A DNA stretch of 64,000 bases, from positions 1,410,501 through 1,474,500 of the forward strand of contig NZ_CP061336.1 in NCBI RefSeq assembly GCF_005473905.2, written 5' to 3'. The notes under the pieces are model-generated. The model ran no database searches, was not told the DNA's origin, and worked only from the letters and a program-made list of their open reading frames with translations. Shown here one piece after another: positions 27,671 to 36,196 of the stretch. Within the stretch, counting starts at the first letter, position 1. Every line of letters starts with the position of its first letter. The position numbers were made by a program, and so were the translations under genes. This DNA comes from Ruminiclostridium herbifermentans. Its GTDB lineage: Bacteria; Bacillota; Clostridia; Acetivibrionales; DSM-1351.

Positions 27671-27847
27671 TTATCTGTGTGCCGAGTTTTTAAGTAGCCA
27701 TTCCTTATAGGCATCAACAGGAATTAAAATCCTTGTACCAATTCGTATGGTTGGGAATCCCGGTGATTTTACAAGTTCGTATGCTTTCGGTAGGCTAATG
27801 CCCATCTGTGCCGATAGCTCCTGCACACTCATAGTCGTTTTCTCCAT
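27671..27847 (-). CDS. Excisionase-like HTH protein
   Basis: 58 aa from ATG 27847: MSVQELSAQMGISLPKAYEL, then IRIGTRILIPVDAYKEWL. This is the MerR-like winged HTH pattern of small excisionases/DNA-binding domains (helix_turn_helix_17) found next to integrase and primase genes of mobile elements. Upstream AAGGAGG precedes the ATG by about six bases. First gene of the minus-strand island operon. Confidence 0.85.
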   Translation of the reverse strand: MEKTTMSVQELSAQMGISLPKAYELVKSPGFPTIRIGTRILIPVDAYKEWLLKNSAHR

Positions 27848-28148
27848 TTACTCTTTCCTCCTTATCTTGATATTTGTTTTGGTTTCTACATCCACCATCC
27901 GTTACCGTTCCTAAGGTAGCCACCTGTTCGTGGTCTCCTCGTCTTCGATTGCAGTAGAGGCGCTCCGGTCTTCACCATCTTAGCGGCAACACTGCAAAAG
28001 TATCTCTTGCGGGTGGACTATTCAGTTATCAAGGAACAGAAATTAACGGGTTCTATAATTTGCTCTTGTATTTAATGTAATTGTACTGTATGATGTAACG
28101 GAAGGCAAAAATCTAAATGTTACTCTTAGTGTTACGGAGGTGTCATTC
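27848..28148. other. Divergent intergenic region in island
   Basis: GC-richer than host intergenic DNA. GGTTTCTACATCCACCA 27881-27897 is a perfect 17-base inverted copy of 21760-21776 in the recombinase 3' end. CTATTCAGTTATCAAGGAAC near 28019 resembles spacer sequence common next to Firmicute rRNA genes; a promoter for the rightward gene lies at 28066. Confidence 0.5.
28066..28094 (+). promoter_or_regulatory. Promoter of island accessory gene
   Basis: TTGTAT, 17-base spacer, TATGAT at 28089-28094, 55 bases before the start codon. GTTAC-containing repeats downstream may be operator sites. Confidence 0.55.
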
Positions 28149-29243
28149 ATGCCATACGATGGAATGGGTAATTATATAGAATCAAAAGCCGATAACACTT
28201 CTGATGTCATCGGCTTTGGGGATGTTGGCGGTATCGGTCAGTTGATATATCACACATTCAGGTTTCGAGATTATGAGTTTGAGGAAGGCGCCGGTGAATC
28301 ATGGGACTTAAAACCGATTGTCTACAAAGGCATGGAGCCGGATTTGGATAAGTCAAACGGATTCTCCGGGAAGGAACTATTCCGGGAGGTATATAATCTG
28401 GGCAGAAAAATAAACGAATTCTCGGAAGAAAAGCCGTATGTTGATTTGATTATTGAATTTTGTAAGGATGTTGCCCATCCGTACTATATAGACACTGTGT
28501 ATTCCTTAATGACAGATAAGCAGTTTGATATTGCAGATGATGGTGAAATGCTTGAGAGGGAGTCTTTGTTCAGTCTCTCCACTTTTATGCATGACTTGGA
28601 AAGGTTCTATACAGCCACACAGTTCTATTTTGCGTTGAAAAAAGTATGTGCCGGTGACGGAGACGATACTTTTGATTTAGCACAAGAAGGCAAGTTCTTT
28701 GAAGGTCTGCCATTCTTTGAAAAATATAAGCATGAAGAAAACTTCCAAGAATATAAGCTTGAAAAAGGAGAAATCACTCCGCAGCAGTTGCTGCATGAAA
28801 TGATTGCAGAGCAGAAAAAGACAAAACATCGAGAGCAAAAAGAGGTTACATGGTTTGCTCGTGAGCCATTCGATTATTATGAAGAGCTACGTGAGCAGTT
28901 AATGGATATGATACCGGATTTTCACATGAGATTAAAAATCAATCCACGGAATAATCAAGTGGTCTTTGCTGCCGATGTTCATTCTGTCTTCGATATTTGT
29001 TGGTATACACTTGCTCGTATGCTTGTTGATTTTGGTCCACCGGAAGAAGGCGGTCGAATAAGGGAACTGAACGAAGGTGCGATCATTACCTGCCTTCACT
29101 GTGCAGAAGCCTTCATTCGTGATAACAACCGCCAGCTTTACTGCAAAAAAGTCGAATGCCAAAGGGCACATAACGCTGCAAGGCAACGGAAATATCGCGC
29201 CAATAAAAAGTTAGCAGAAACAAAAGCTAAGAATAAGAAATAA
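28149..29243 (+). CDS. Island accessory protein with C-terminal Cys cluster
   Basis: Function unknown; similar proteins accompany clostridial integrative elements. ATG 28149 has GGAGG eight bases upstream (in-frame GTG 28140 rejected). 364 aa, acidic, mostly helical body; the C-terminus has CLHCAEAFIRDNNRQLYC with a further Cys in KKVECQ, then the basic tail RAHNAARQRKYRANKKLAET. The C-x2-C and C-x4-C spacing with a basic helix resembles a CGNR-like zinc finger, suggesting nucleic acid binding. Transcribed away from the primase operon with its own promoter. Confidence 0.75.
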   Translation: MPYDGMGNYIESKADNTSDVIGFGDVGGIGQLIYHTFRFRDYEFEEGAGESWDLKPIVYKGMEPDLDKSNGFSGKELFREVYNLGRKINEFSEEKPYVDLIIEFCKDVAHPYYIDTVYSLMTDKQFDIADDGEMLERESLFSLSTFMHDLERFYTATQFYFALKKVCAGDGDDTFDLAQEGKFFEGLPFFEKYKHEENFQEYKLEKGEITPQQLLHEMIAEQKKTKHREQKEVTWFAREPFDYYEELREQLMDMIPDFHMRLKINPRNNQVVFAADVHSVFDICWYTLARMLVDFGPPEEGGRIRELNEGAIITCLHCAEAFIRDNNRQLYCKKVECQRAHNAARQRKYRANKKLAETKAKNKK

Positions 29244-29548
29244 AAAATAGACCTTGCTACCATGCCCAGTGTGGGTATAGTATTAATAGTCATCGTTTTT
29301 TGGCCGTCTTGCGTGGATGCTAATGTTTTAATTTGAAGATGCACCGCGGAGATTTAAATAGTGTGCGTTTTCCGGTACCACAACCTTCCAGCAAAGCCGG
29401 AGAATATAAAAATCGCACATATTGCAACAAATCATTATTATTCTCTTGATACCTACTGCATTTTACAAACATTTAATAATTCCCGTACATATCTCAATTA
29501 ATATTGATTTAAACTTAAGCTAACAATATGAAGGGAGAATAATATAAA
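29244..29548. other. Gap between accessory gene and pstS
   Basis: No gene. CCCAGTGTGGG near 29263 and TCCGG...CCGGA (29370-29400) are small hairpins. I could not define a PhoB box with confidence. Confidence 0.4.
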
Positions 29549-30406
29549 ATGAAAAAAAGAATTGTAATGGTTTCAGCAATAATAATGGCTTTTGTCGCTT
29601 TTGCAGGTTGCGGGAGAACCGCGAATGACAGTATCACAGTAATTTCGCGTGAAGATGGCTCTGGAACGCGGGGAGCGTTTATAGAGCTATTTAAAATCGA
29701 GGAAAAAGACACAAACGGAAACAAAGTCGATTATACAACCGAGGATGCCGATATCACTAACAGCACATCAGTTATGATGACCTCTGTCGCGGGTAATGCT
29801 AAAGCAATAGGCTACATCTCATTGGGTTCTCTGAATGATTCGGTAAAGGCAGTCATGATCGATGGGGCTGAAGCGACTGTTGAAAATATTAAGTCCGGCG
29901 CTTATAAGATATCTCGTCCGTTCAATATTGCAATTAGAGGAACAGTCAGCGAAGCAGCACAGGCTTTTATAAGCTTTATTCTGAGTGCAGACGGTCAGGC
30001 CGTGGTTGAAGACAACGGATTTATATCAGCAACTAACAATGGAGCGTTTGGTGGAAGCTCAATATCCGGCAAGGTTGTTGTATCAGGCTCATCATCAGTA
30101 ACACCGGTTATGGAAAAGCTGAAGGAAGCATATATAGCCGTTAATCCGAATGCGGAAATCGAGATACAGCAGAACGATTCAACGACCGGCATGAACTCGG
30201 TGATAGAAGGTATCTGCGATATCGGTATGGCATCGCGTGAACTTAAGGATAGTGAAGTCGCAGCAGGAATTACCTCTAACGTAATAGCAATGGACGGTAT
30301 AGCGGTAATAGTGAATAACGAGAATACCATAAGCGAACTTACAAGCGAACAAGTCAAGGCTATATTTACGGGAAGCATTACTTACTGGAGTGAAATAGAT
30401 GGATAA
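29549..30406 (+). CDS. pstS: Phosphate-binding lipoprotein PstS, permuted order
   Basis: Extracellular phosphate receptor of the PstSCAB importer. Signal peptide with lipobox FAGC, Cys at residue 21. Phosphate-loop motifs are present but in permuted order: SREDGSGTRGAF and ISRPFNIAI, which lie in the C-terminal part of E. coli PstS, come first, while SGSSSVTPVMEKLKEAY and TTGMNSVIEG, normally N-terminal, come second. The permuted form occurs in other clostridia as far as I recall. 285 aa. First gene of an overlapping seven-gene operon. Confidence 0.93.
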   Translation: MKKRIVMVSAIIMAFVAFAGCGRTANDSITVISREDGSGTRGAFIELFKIEEKDTNGNKVDYTTEDADITNSTSVMMTSVAGNAKAIGYISLGSLNDSVKAVMIDGAEATVENIKSGAYKISRPFNIAIRGTVSEAAQAFISFILSADGQAVVEDNGFISATNNGAFGGSSISGKVVVSGSSSVTPVMEKLKEAYIAVNPNAEIEIQQNDSTTGMNSVIEGICDIGMASRELKDSEVAAGITSNVIAMDGIAVIVNNENTISELTSEQVKAIFTGSITYWSEIDG

Positions 30407-31325
30407 ACAGGAAAATAGACATTCACGAACCGCTACTATGTCCCCTAAAAGAAATTTAGTCGGGAGAATGAACATTAAGCATTTCAAAGAAAACGGTGCA
30501 AAAATTGTTTTCATACTCGCGGCCTGTATTTCGATACTGGCCGTTGCGCTTATATGTATATTCCTATTTGCAAACGGTATTCCGGGTATGACCAAAATAG
30601 GTGTGCTTAAATTTCTGACAGGCAGGGTTTGGAAACCCGGAAACAACATTTATGGAATATTTCCTATGATACTTGGGAGCATTTATGTTACCGCAGGTGC
30701 TCTCGTTATCGGAGTGCCGACAGGTATCATTACAGCCGTTTTTATATCCAAATTTGCGTCCGTACGAATTGCAAAAGTCATGAAACAGGCAGTATCTTTA
30801 CTTGCCGGGATACCTTCGGTGGTATATGGCTTTTATGGTTTAATCGTTGTTGTTCCCTTGATACGCGATATATTCGGTGTAAGCGGAACAAGTATGCTTT
30901 CGGCGAGTATCATTCTTGGAATCATGATACTTCCCACAATTATTTCTATCAGCGAACCAGCTTTCAATGCAGTACCTAAACCTTATTACGAAGGTGCTCT
31001 GGCACTCGGAGCTACACATGAACGGGCAGTATTCAGAGTAATACTGCCCGCGGCGAAATCAGGAGTGACCGCGAGCGTAGTACTCGGAGTAGGTCGGGCT
31101 ATAGGCGAAGCTATGGCTGTTATGATGGTAGCGGGCAATCAGGCGCGTATGCCGAAGGGAATTCTGCAAGGCATACGAACTCTTACGAGCAATATCGTAA
31201 TGGAGATGGGCTATGCTGCCGATTTGCACCGTGAAGCATTGATAGCTACAGCGGTTGTGCTGTTTGTGTTTATTCTTATTATCAATATGCTGTTCTCTGT
31301 ATTAAAAAGGAGGACGAGAGTATGA
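30399..31325 (+). CDS. pstC: Phosphate ABC permease PstC
   Basis: Inner-membrane channel subunit. About six TM helices from residue 35; EAA loop EGALALGATHERAVFRVILP contacts PstB. 308 aa. Overlaps pstS by eight bases and pstA by four. Confidence 0.95.
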   Translation: MDKQENRHSRTATMSPKRNLVGRMNIKHFKENGAKIVFILAACISILAVALICIFLFANGIPGMTKIGVLKFLTGRVWKPGNNIYGIFPMILGSIYVTAGALVIGVPTGIITAVFISKFASVRIAKVMKQAVSLLAGIPSVVYGFYGLIVVVPLIRDIFGVSGTSMLSASIILGIMILPTIISISEPAFNAVPKPYYEGALALGATHERAVFRVILPAAKSGVTASVVLGVGRAIGEAMAVMMVAGNQARMPKGILQGIRTLTSNIVMEMGYAADLHREALIATAVVLFVFILIINMLFSVLKRRTRV

Positions 31326-32143
31326 TGTTGCAAAGAAGAGAAGCGGCTTTAATAAAGGCTTTAGTATATTTGGGAGCGATACTCACATTTGCAATATTGG
31401 TCAGCGTGGTAGGTTACATTCTTTTTAAGGGCATACCTAATCTATCGCTCAAATTATTTGAGTTGAAGTACACCACAGAAAACGTATCGCTGTTACCCGC
31501 GCTTATAAATACATTATTGATGACATTTTTTTCGCTGCTGCTTGCTACCCCTCTCGGAATATTTGCAGCAGTATATCTTGTTGAATATGCGCATAAAGGC
31601 AACAGGCTTGTTAAGATTGTGCGTATAACCGCGGAGACGTTGTCGGGCATACCGTCCATTATATATGGGCTTTTTGGACTGCTGTTCTTTGTAACTGCGT
31701 TAGGTCTCCGAATGTCGCTGATTTCCGGGGCTTTGACGCTCAGTATTATGATTTTGCCACTTATAATGCGTACTACTGAGGAAGCGCTTATTGCTGTTCC
31801 CGTTGAATATCGAGAAGGCAGTTATGGTTTGGGTGCGGGCAGACTGCGAACAGTGTTTAAAGTCGTGATGCCATCCGCCATACCCGGAATACTAGCCGGA
31901 ATTATATTATCAATCGGTCGCATAGTCGGAGAAACTGCGGCGCTAATCTATACTGCCGGTACAGTCGCAGAGGTACCCGGAGGCCTGTTTGACTCGGCGC
32001 GTACACTCTCTGTTCATATGTATACTCTCGCGAGCGAGGGATTTTATATTAAACAGGCATATGCAACAGCGGTTGTTTTACTTGTTATAGTTGTAGGCAT
32101 TAACGTTTTATCCGCTTATGTAGCAAAAGAAATTAGGAGGTGA
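31322..32143 (+). CDS. pstA: Phosphate ABC permease PstA
   Basis: Second channel subunit. 273 aa, six TM helices; EAA loop [20 protein letters not shown]; the segment [13 protein letters not shown] matches the PstC counterpart AGIPSVVYGFYGL. Start overlaps pstC by four bases, and pstB follows four bases after its stop. Confidence 0.95.
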   Translation: MMLQRREAALIKALVYLGAILTFAILVSVVGYILFKGIPNLSLKLFELKYTTENVSLLPALINTLLMTFFSLLLATPLGIFAAVYLVEYAHKGNRLVKIVRITAETLSGIPSIIYGLFGLLFFVTALGLRMSLISGALTLSIMILPLIMRTTEEALIAVPVEYREGSYGLGAGRLRTVFKVVMPSAIPGILAGIILSIGRIVGETAALIYTAGTVAEVPGGLFDSARTLSVHMYTLASEGFYIKQAYATAVVLLVIVVGINVLSAYVAKEIRR

Positions 32144-32147
32144 TCAT

Positions 32148-32897
32148 ATGGGAAAGATTGATATAAAAGATTTAAACCTCTTTTATGACTCATTTCAGGC
32201 TTTGAAGGATGTTACGCTTTCTATTGAAGCCAACGAAATAACTGCTTTTATAGGACCATCTGGATGCGGAAAAAGTACGCTACTTAAAACGATTAATCGT
32301 ATGAATGACCTTGTTGAAGGATGCAAGATAAAGGGAGAAGTGCTGCTTGACGGAGAGAATGTTTATGGCAATATGGATACTTCGATGCTTCGCAAACGTG
32401 TAGGCATGGTTTTTCAAAAGCCAAATCCTTTTCCTATGAGCATATATGACAATGTGGCATTTGGCCCACGCACGCATGGTGTTCGCAGCAAAGCAAAGCT
32501 TAACGATATTGTTGAACGTTCTTTGCGCGATGCCGCTATTTGGGAAGAACTGAAAGACAGATTAAAAAAAGACGCTCTGGGGATATCGGGCGGACAGCAG
32601 CAGCGCCTTTGCATAGCAAGAGCATTAGCAGTTGAGCCGGAGGTATTGTTGATGGATGAGCCAACAAGTGCTCTTGACCCGATATCAACATCCAAAATAG
32701 AAGAACTTGCTATAACATTAAAAGAAAAGTATACTATTGTGATAGTGACGCACAACATGCAGCAGGCTGTAAGGATTTCAGACAAAACTGCATTCTTTTT
32801 ATTGGGCGAAGTAATAGAATTTGGAAATACAGAAAGCCTTTTCTCGGTGCCAAAGGATAAACGCACCGAGGATTACATTACAGGGAGGTTTGGATGA
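32148..32897 (+). CDS. pstB: Phosphate ABC ATPase PstB
   Basis: ATPase driving phosphate import. Walker [10 protein letters not shown] at residues of about 35-43, [15 protein letters not shown]-loop diagnostic of PstB, signature ISGGQQQR, Walker [13 protein letters not shown], switch His in VTHNMQQ. 249 aa. GGAGGTGAT before ATG 32148; overlaps phoU by four bases. Confidence 0.98.
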   Translation: MGKIDIKDLNLFYDSFQALKDVTLSIEANEITAFIGPSGCGKSTLLKTINRMNDLVEGCKIKGEVLLDGENVYGNMDTSMLRKRVGMVFQKPNPFPMSIYDNVAFGPRTHGVRSKAKLNDIVERSLRDAAIWEELKDRLKKDALGISGGQQQRLCIARALAVEPEVLLMDEPTSALDPISTSKIEELAITLKEKYTIVIVTHNMQQAVRISDKTAFFLLGEVIEFGNTESLFSVPKDKRTEDYITGRFG

Positions 32898-33550
32898 TGA
32901 GAAGCCGTTTTGATGAGCAGCTTGAACTGTTGAATAAAGAATTACTCGAAATGGGCGCACTTATAGAGCATGCTATCAAAAGTGCGTCTCAAGCCCTTCT
33001 AACGCAGGATGTTGATGCCGCTAACAAAGCTATAGAATTCGATAAAGAAGTAGATCAGAAGGAGAAAGACATAGAATCGTTATGTCTTAGATTGTTGTTA
33101 CAGCAGCAGCCTGTTGCGCGAGATCTCCGCCAGATATCTGCCGCGCTTAAGATGATAACCGACATGGAACGCATAGGCGACCAAGCCGCAGACATATCTG
33201 GTATTGTCATTTATCTAGCGGGGACACCTTATATTAAAAGACTTGAGCATCTTCCTCAAATGGCAGATGCAGCCATCAGAATGGTCAAAGGCAGTATAGA
33301 TGCTTATGTGAGAAAAGATCTTGCGCTTACAAAAGAAATCATAGATATGGATGATATTATAGATAACCTTTTTGTAATTGTAAAAAATGAACTCATAGAA
33401 CGCATACATGAAAAAGCAGAAAACGGCGAGCAGGCAATAGATTTGCTTATGGTGGCAAAATATTTTGAGCGTATTGGTGATCATGCTCAAAACATAGCTG
33501 AATGGGTAGAGTTTTCTATAACAGGTAAGCATAAGGGAGAACTGATATGA
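32894..33550 (+). CDS. phoU: Phosphate signalling protein PhoU
   Basis: Couples Pst transporter state to PhoR. Two three-helix bundles with the metal-binding repeats [12 protein letters not shown] (first) and [15 protein letters not shown] (second). 218 aa. Overlaps pstB and phoB by four bases each. Confidence 0.96.
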   Translation: MMRSRFDEQLELLNKELLEMGALIEHAIKSASQALLTQDVDAANKAIEFDKEVDQKEKDIESLCLRLLLQQQPVARDLRQISAALKMITDMERIGDQAADISGIVIYLAGTPYIKRLEHLPQMADAAIRMVKGSIDAYVRKDLALTKEIIDMDDIIDNLFVIVKNELIERIHEKAENGEQAIDLLMVAKYFERIGDHAQNIAEWVEFSITGKHKGELI

Positions 33551-34224
33551 TTTATTATGTTGAAGATGACGACAACATACGAGATCTCGTTGTTTATACG
33601 CTAAACCAATCGGGATTTGAAGCGCTGGGGGTCAAGAACGCTGATGAGTTTTATGCCGCAAGTAAAAAGCAGTCACCTGCTCTTGTGCTTCTTGACATTA
33701 TGCTTCCAGGTGATGATGGATTATCCATATTGAAGGTACTGAAAACAAATAAAAAAACCGCTGTGATTCCTGTTATCATGGTTACAGCAAGAGGTACTGA
33801 ATATGATAAAGTTATTGGCCTTGATTCGGGTGCGGACGACTATATAGCAAAACCGTTTGGTATGATGGAGCTTGTAGCAAGAGTAAGGGCACTGCTGCGC
33901 CGAACCAACTTGAATTCATCACCTGAAATATTGAAAGAAGGGGGACTTGTTGTAGATCGGCAGAAACATATTGTTACAGTAAACAATAAAAATATAACAC
34001 TTACTCTAAAAGAATTCGAACTGCTTTACTTACTAATGGCAAACCGCGGGATTGTGTTAACACGAGAACAAATATTAGAATCGATATGGGATTTCAGTTA
34101 TGATGGTGGTACAAGGACGGTTGATGTTCACATCACAACGTTACGTCAAAAGCTCGGAGAGTACGGGAACCTGATAGATACCATAAGAGGCGTAGGATAT
34201 CGTTTTGGGGGGGTAATAACGTGA
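33547..34224 (+). CDS. phoB: Phosphate response regulator PhoB/PhoP
   Basis: OmpR-type regulator. Receiver domain with acidic pair DDD near residue 8, phosphoacceptor Asp in LVLLDIMLPGDDGL near 49-55, and Lys in YIAKPFG; winged-helix domain ending DVHITTLRQKLGEYG and IRGVGYRF. 225 aa. Cognate kinase follows with a four-base overlap. Confidence 0.95.
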   Translation: MIYYVEDDDNIRDLVVYTLNQSGFEALGVKNADEFYAASKKQSPALVLLDIMLPGDDGLSILKVLKTNKKTAVIPVIMVTARGTEYDKVIGLDSGADDYIAKPFGMMELVARVRALLRRTNLNSSPEILKEGGLVVDRQKHIVTVNNKNITLTLKEFELLYLLMANRGIVLTREQILESIWDFSYDGGTRTVDVHITTLRQKLGEYGNLIDTIRGVGYRFGGVIT

Positions 34225-35903
34225 CAAAGCGTATATTCAGAAGCATCTTTTTAACCTCTTTAGCCGCTCTCATTTTTGCTTCGGCTTTTATTGTGATTAC
34301 ACTTTATAGAATATATGAAACTGACGCTATAAATGAGCTTAAAATTGAAGCAGCCTATATTTCAGACTTAATTACGCAAAAACAAACCGGGGGAGAGTTT
34401 TTAAAGCAAGTTTACTCTGGTGATAGAATCACCTTAATTGCTGAAAACGGTTCAGTAATGTATGACAACATGGCAGATGCGTCTTCAATGGAGAACCATG
34501 CCAACAGGTCGGAAATTGCAGAAGCACTGATGACTGGTGAAGGGGAAAGCTATCGCTATTCAGATACACTGTCTCAAATGACGATATACTACGCACTAAA
34601 AATACATGAAGGCAATATACTACGTGTATCAAAAACTCAAAGCAGCGTGCTGGGGATGTTGTGGGATGTACTGCCGATGCTGCTCATAATAATATTAAGT
34701 ACCGCGCTGCTTTCTTATCTTATTGCACGGTATATGGCAAAGCACATAACAGCTCCTATAAACGCACTGAATCTCGACTCCCCGTTTAATAATGATATAT
34801 ACGACGAGCTAAGTCCGCTCCTTACGCGTATAGAGCAGCAGAATAAAGATATAAAAAAACAGATGTTGGAGATCACCGAAAAGCAACGAGAATTTAACGT
34901 AGTGACAAAAAATATGCGCGAAGGATTAATCCTGCTATCCGCTAAAGGTAACATACTTTCCATAAATGAAAGCGCTGTTAAAATATTTCAGGCGGACATT
35001 GAAAAAACTATTGGTAACCATATTCTATCTGTAAATCGATCTGTTCCCATGTACAGGGTTTTTGAGGGAGCAATAAATGGAATAAACACAGAAGCACTTC
35101 TTACGATTAACAACAAACATTATCAACTGTTGGGTAGTCCTGTAGTATCCAAAGCTAGAACGCTCGGGGCTGTTATACTATTGCTTGATGTCACCGACAA
35201 GCACAGCGCTGAACGTAGCCGAAGAGAATTCACTGCAAATGTATCACATGAATTAAAGACGCCGCTTACTTCTATATTAGGTTATGCAGAAATTATGAAA
35301 AACGGTCTCACAAAACCAGAAGATATGCAGAGGTTTGCAGGGCGCATACATTATGAGGCAAGCAGGCTGCTTTCACTTATAGACGATATACTGGAACTGT
35401 CACAACTCGATGAGAAGGCAAAGTTGTCCGATAAAGAGCCAGTTGATCTTTATTCCTTGGCCGAGGATGCTCTAAGTAGACTTAAATCGATAGCAGACAA
35501 GAAGGAGATTACTCTTTCTGTTCATGGTGAACATATTGTAGTTTCCGGTTACAGAAAAGTACTTGATGGAATGCTGTATAACTTATGCGATAACGCAATT
35601 AAATATAACATTGCGGGTGGTAACGTTGCCGTGAGAATAGACTATAAGGACTATAAGCCTGTTGTTACTGTAAGCGATACTGGCATAGGTATTCCGGCAG
35701 AACACCGGCCCCACATATTTGAACGGTTTTATCGGATCGATAAAAGCAGATCAAAAGAAATTGGCGGCACAGGACTCGGACTCTCTATCGTAAAGCATGG
35801 CGCAATGCTACACGAAATTACTATTGATATGAATAGCAAGGAGAATACAGGCACTACTTTTAAGCTTACCTTCCCCCGTAACAGCGAAGCCTTAAAAGGT
35901 TAA
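34221..35903 (+). CDS. phoR: Phosphate sensor kinase PhoR
   Basis: Membrane histidine kinase. TM helices at residues of about 8-28 and 148-170 flank an extracytoplasmic sensor; PAS-like region about 225-330; HisKA with phosphoacceptor His in VSHELKTPLTSILGYAEI; ATPase boxes DNAIKYN (N), DTGIGIP (G1) and GGTGLGLSIVKHG (G2). 560 aa. Last gene of the pst-pho operon; a strong terminator starts eight bases after its stop. Full set pst plus phoUBR in one operon implies direct phosphate-feedback autoregulation. Confidence 0.95.
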   Translation: MTKRIFRSIFLTSLAALIFASAFIVITLYRIYETDAINELKIEAAYISDLITQKQTGGEFLKQVYSGDRITLIAENGSVMYDNMADASSMENHANRSEIAEALMTGEGESYRYSDTLSQMTIYYALKIHEGNILRVSKTQSSVLGMLWDVLPMLLIIILSTALLSYLIARYMAKHITAPINALNLDSPFNNDIYDELSPLLTRIEQQNKDIKKQMLEITEKQREFNVVTKNMREGLILLSAKGNILSINESAVKIFQADIEKTIGNHILSVNRSVPMYRVFEGAINGINTEALLTINNKHYQLLGSPVVSKARTLGAVILLLDVTDKHSAERSRREFTANVSHELKTPLTSILGYAEIMKNGLTKPEDMQRFAGRIHYEASRLLSLIDDILELSQLDEKAKLSDKEPVDLYSLAEDALSRLKSIADKKEITLSVHGEHIVVSGYRKVLDGMLYNLCDNAIKYNIAGGNVAVRIDYKDYKPVVTVSDTGIGIPAEHRPHIFERFYRIDKSRSKEIGGTGLGLSIVKHGAMLHEITIDMNSKENTGTTFKLTFPRNSEALKG

Positions 35904-35910
35904 TTATAAA

Positions 35911-35951
35911 CAATAAGCGCCACTGAATTTTTTGTTCAGTGGCGTTTATTG
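35911..35951 (+). terminator. Intrinsic terminator of pst-pho operon
   Basis: CAATAAGCGCCACTGAA 35911-35927 pairs with TTCAGTGGCGTTTATTG 35935-35951 with a single wobble. The loop contains the T run. Confidence 0.85.
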
Positions 35952-35992
35952 TTCCGCTTGAAGAGAGTCGGTCAAAAATTTACTTGTTTTTG

Positions 35993-36031
35993 TAAATCCC
36001 TAAGTTGAACTCCCTTTGTCTGGGCTTTTTT
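35993..36031 (-). repeat. Island right terminal inverted repeat
   Basis: Reverse complement reads AAAAAGCCCAGACAAAGGG then CTTAGGGATTT, matching 21655-21697 in the same order. It lies 40 bases beyond the pst-pho terminator. Confidence 0.6.
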
Positions 36032-36040
36032 TAATAATTT

Positions 36041-36105
36041 TTCTGTGCTTAATAATTTATCTGCAATCTAAAATAAATCTTAAATTTCATTTTGATACTA
36101 GGTAT
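36041..36105 (+). ncRNA. Structured dispersed motif, 5'-truncated copy 3
   Basis: AATTTATCTGCAAT (36053-36066) is identical to copy 1, and AAATTTCATTTTGA followed by TAGG matches copy 2, with extra bases in the loop. The GAAACGCC core is absent. The truncated edge coincides with the island's right end. Confidence 0.35.
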
Positions 36106-36196
36106 TTAAATTAGGAATATAATTAGATTGAGAAAAATATAATGTAGAGAGGCATGACCCAAAATTGATGATATGCTAAAGAAAGGGTGAGGGGGA

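Larger units (their letters stand above)
21655..36031. mobile_element. Decayed integrative island carrying pst-pho genes
   Basis: About 14.4 kb bounded by imperfect inverted repeats, containing a truncated large serine recombinase, excisionase-like HTH protein, primase-helicase, small accessory genes, an IS21 insertion and a complete pstSCAB-phoUBR operon. It separates the min cluster from spoIVFA/spoIVFB-like genes, which are neighbours in Bacillus and many clostridia. No relaxase or conjugation genes are present, and the recombinase catalytic domain is missing, so it looks fixed. The inclusion of the pst-pho block rests on the right repeat and its composition. Confidence 0.6.

Noticed and set aside
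27900-28060. rRNA fragment
   Set aside because: Only short words (CCTAAGGTAGC and a spacer-like string) match; there is no continuous rRNA sequence.
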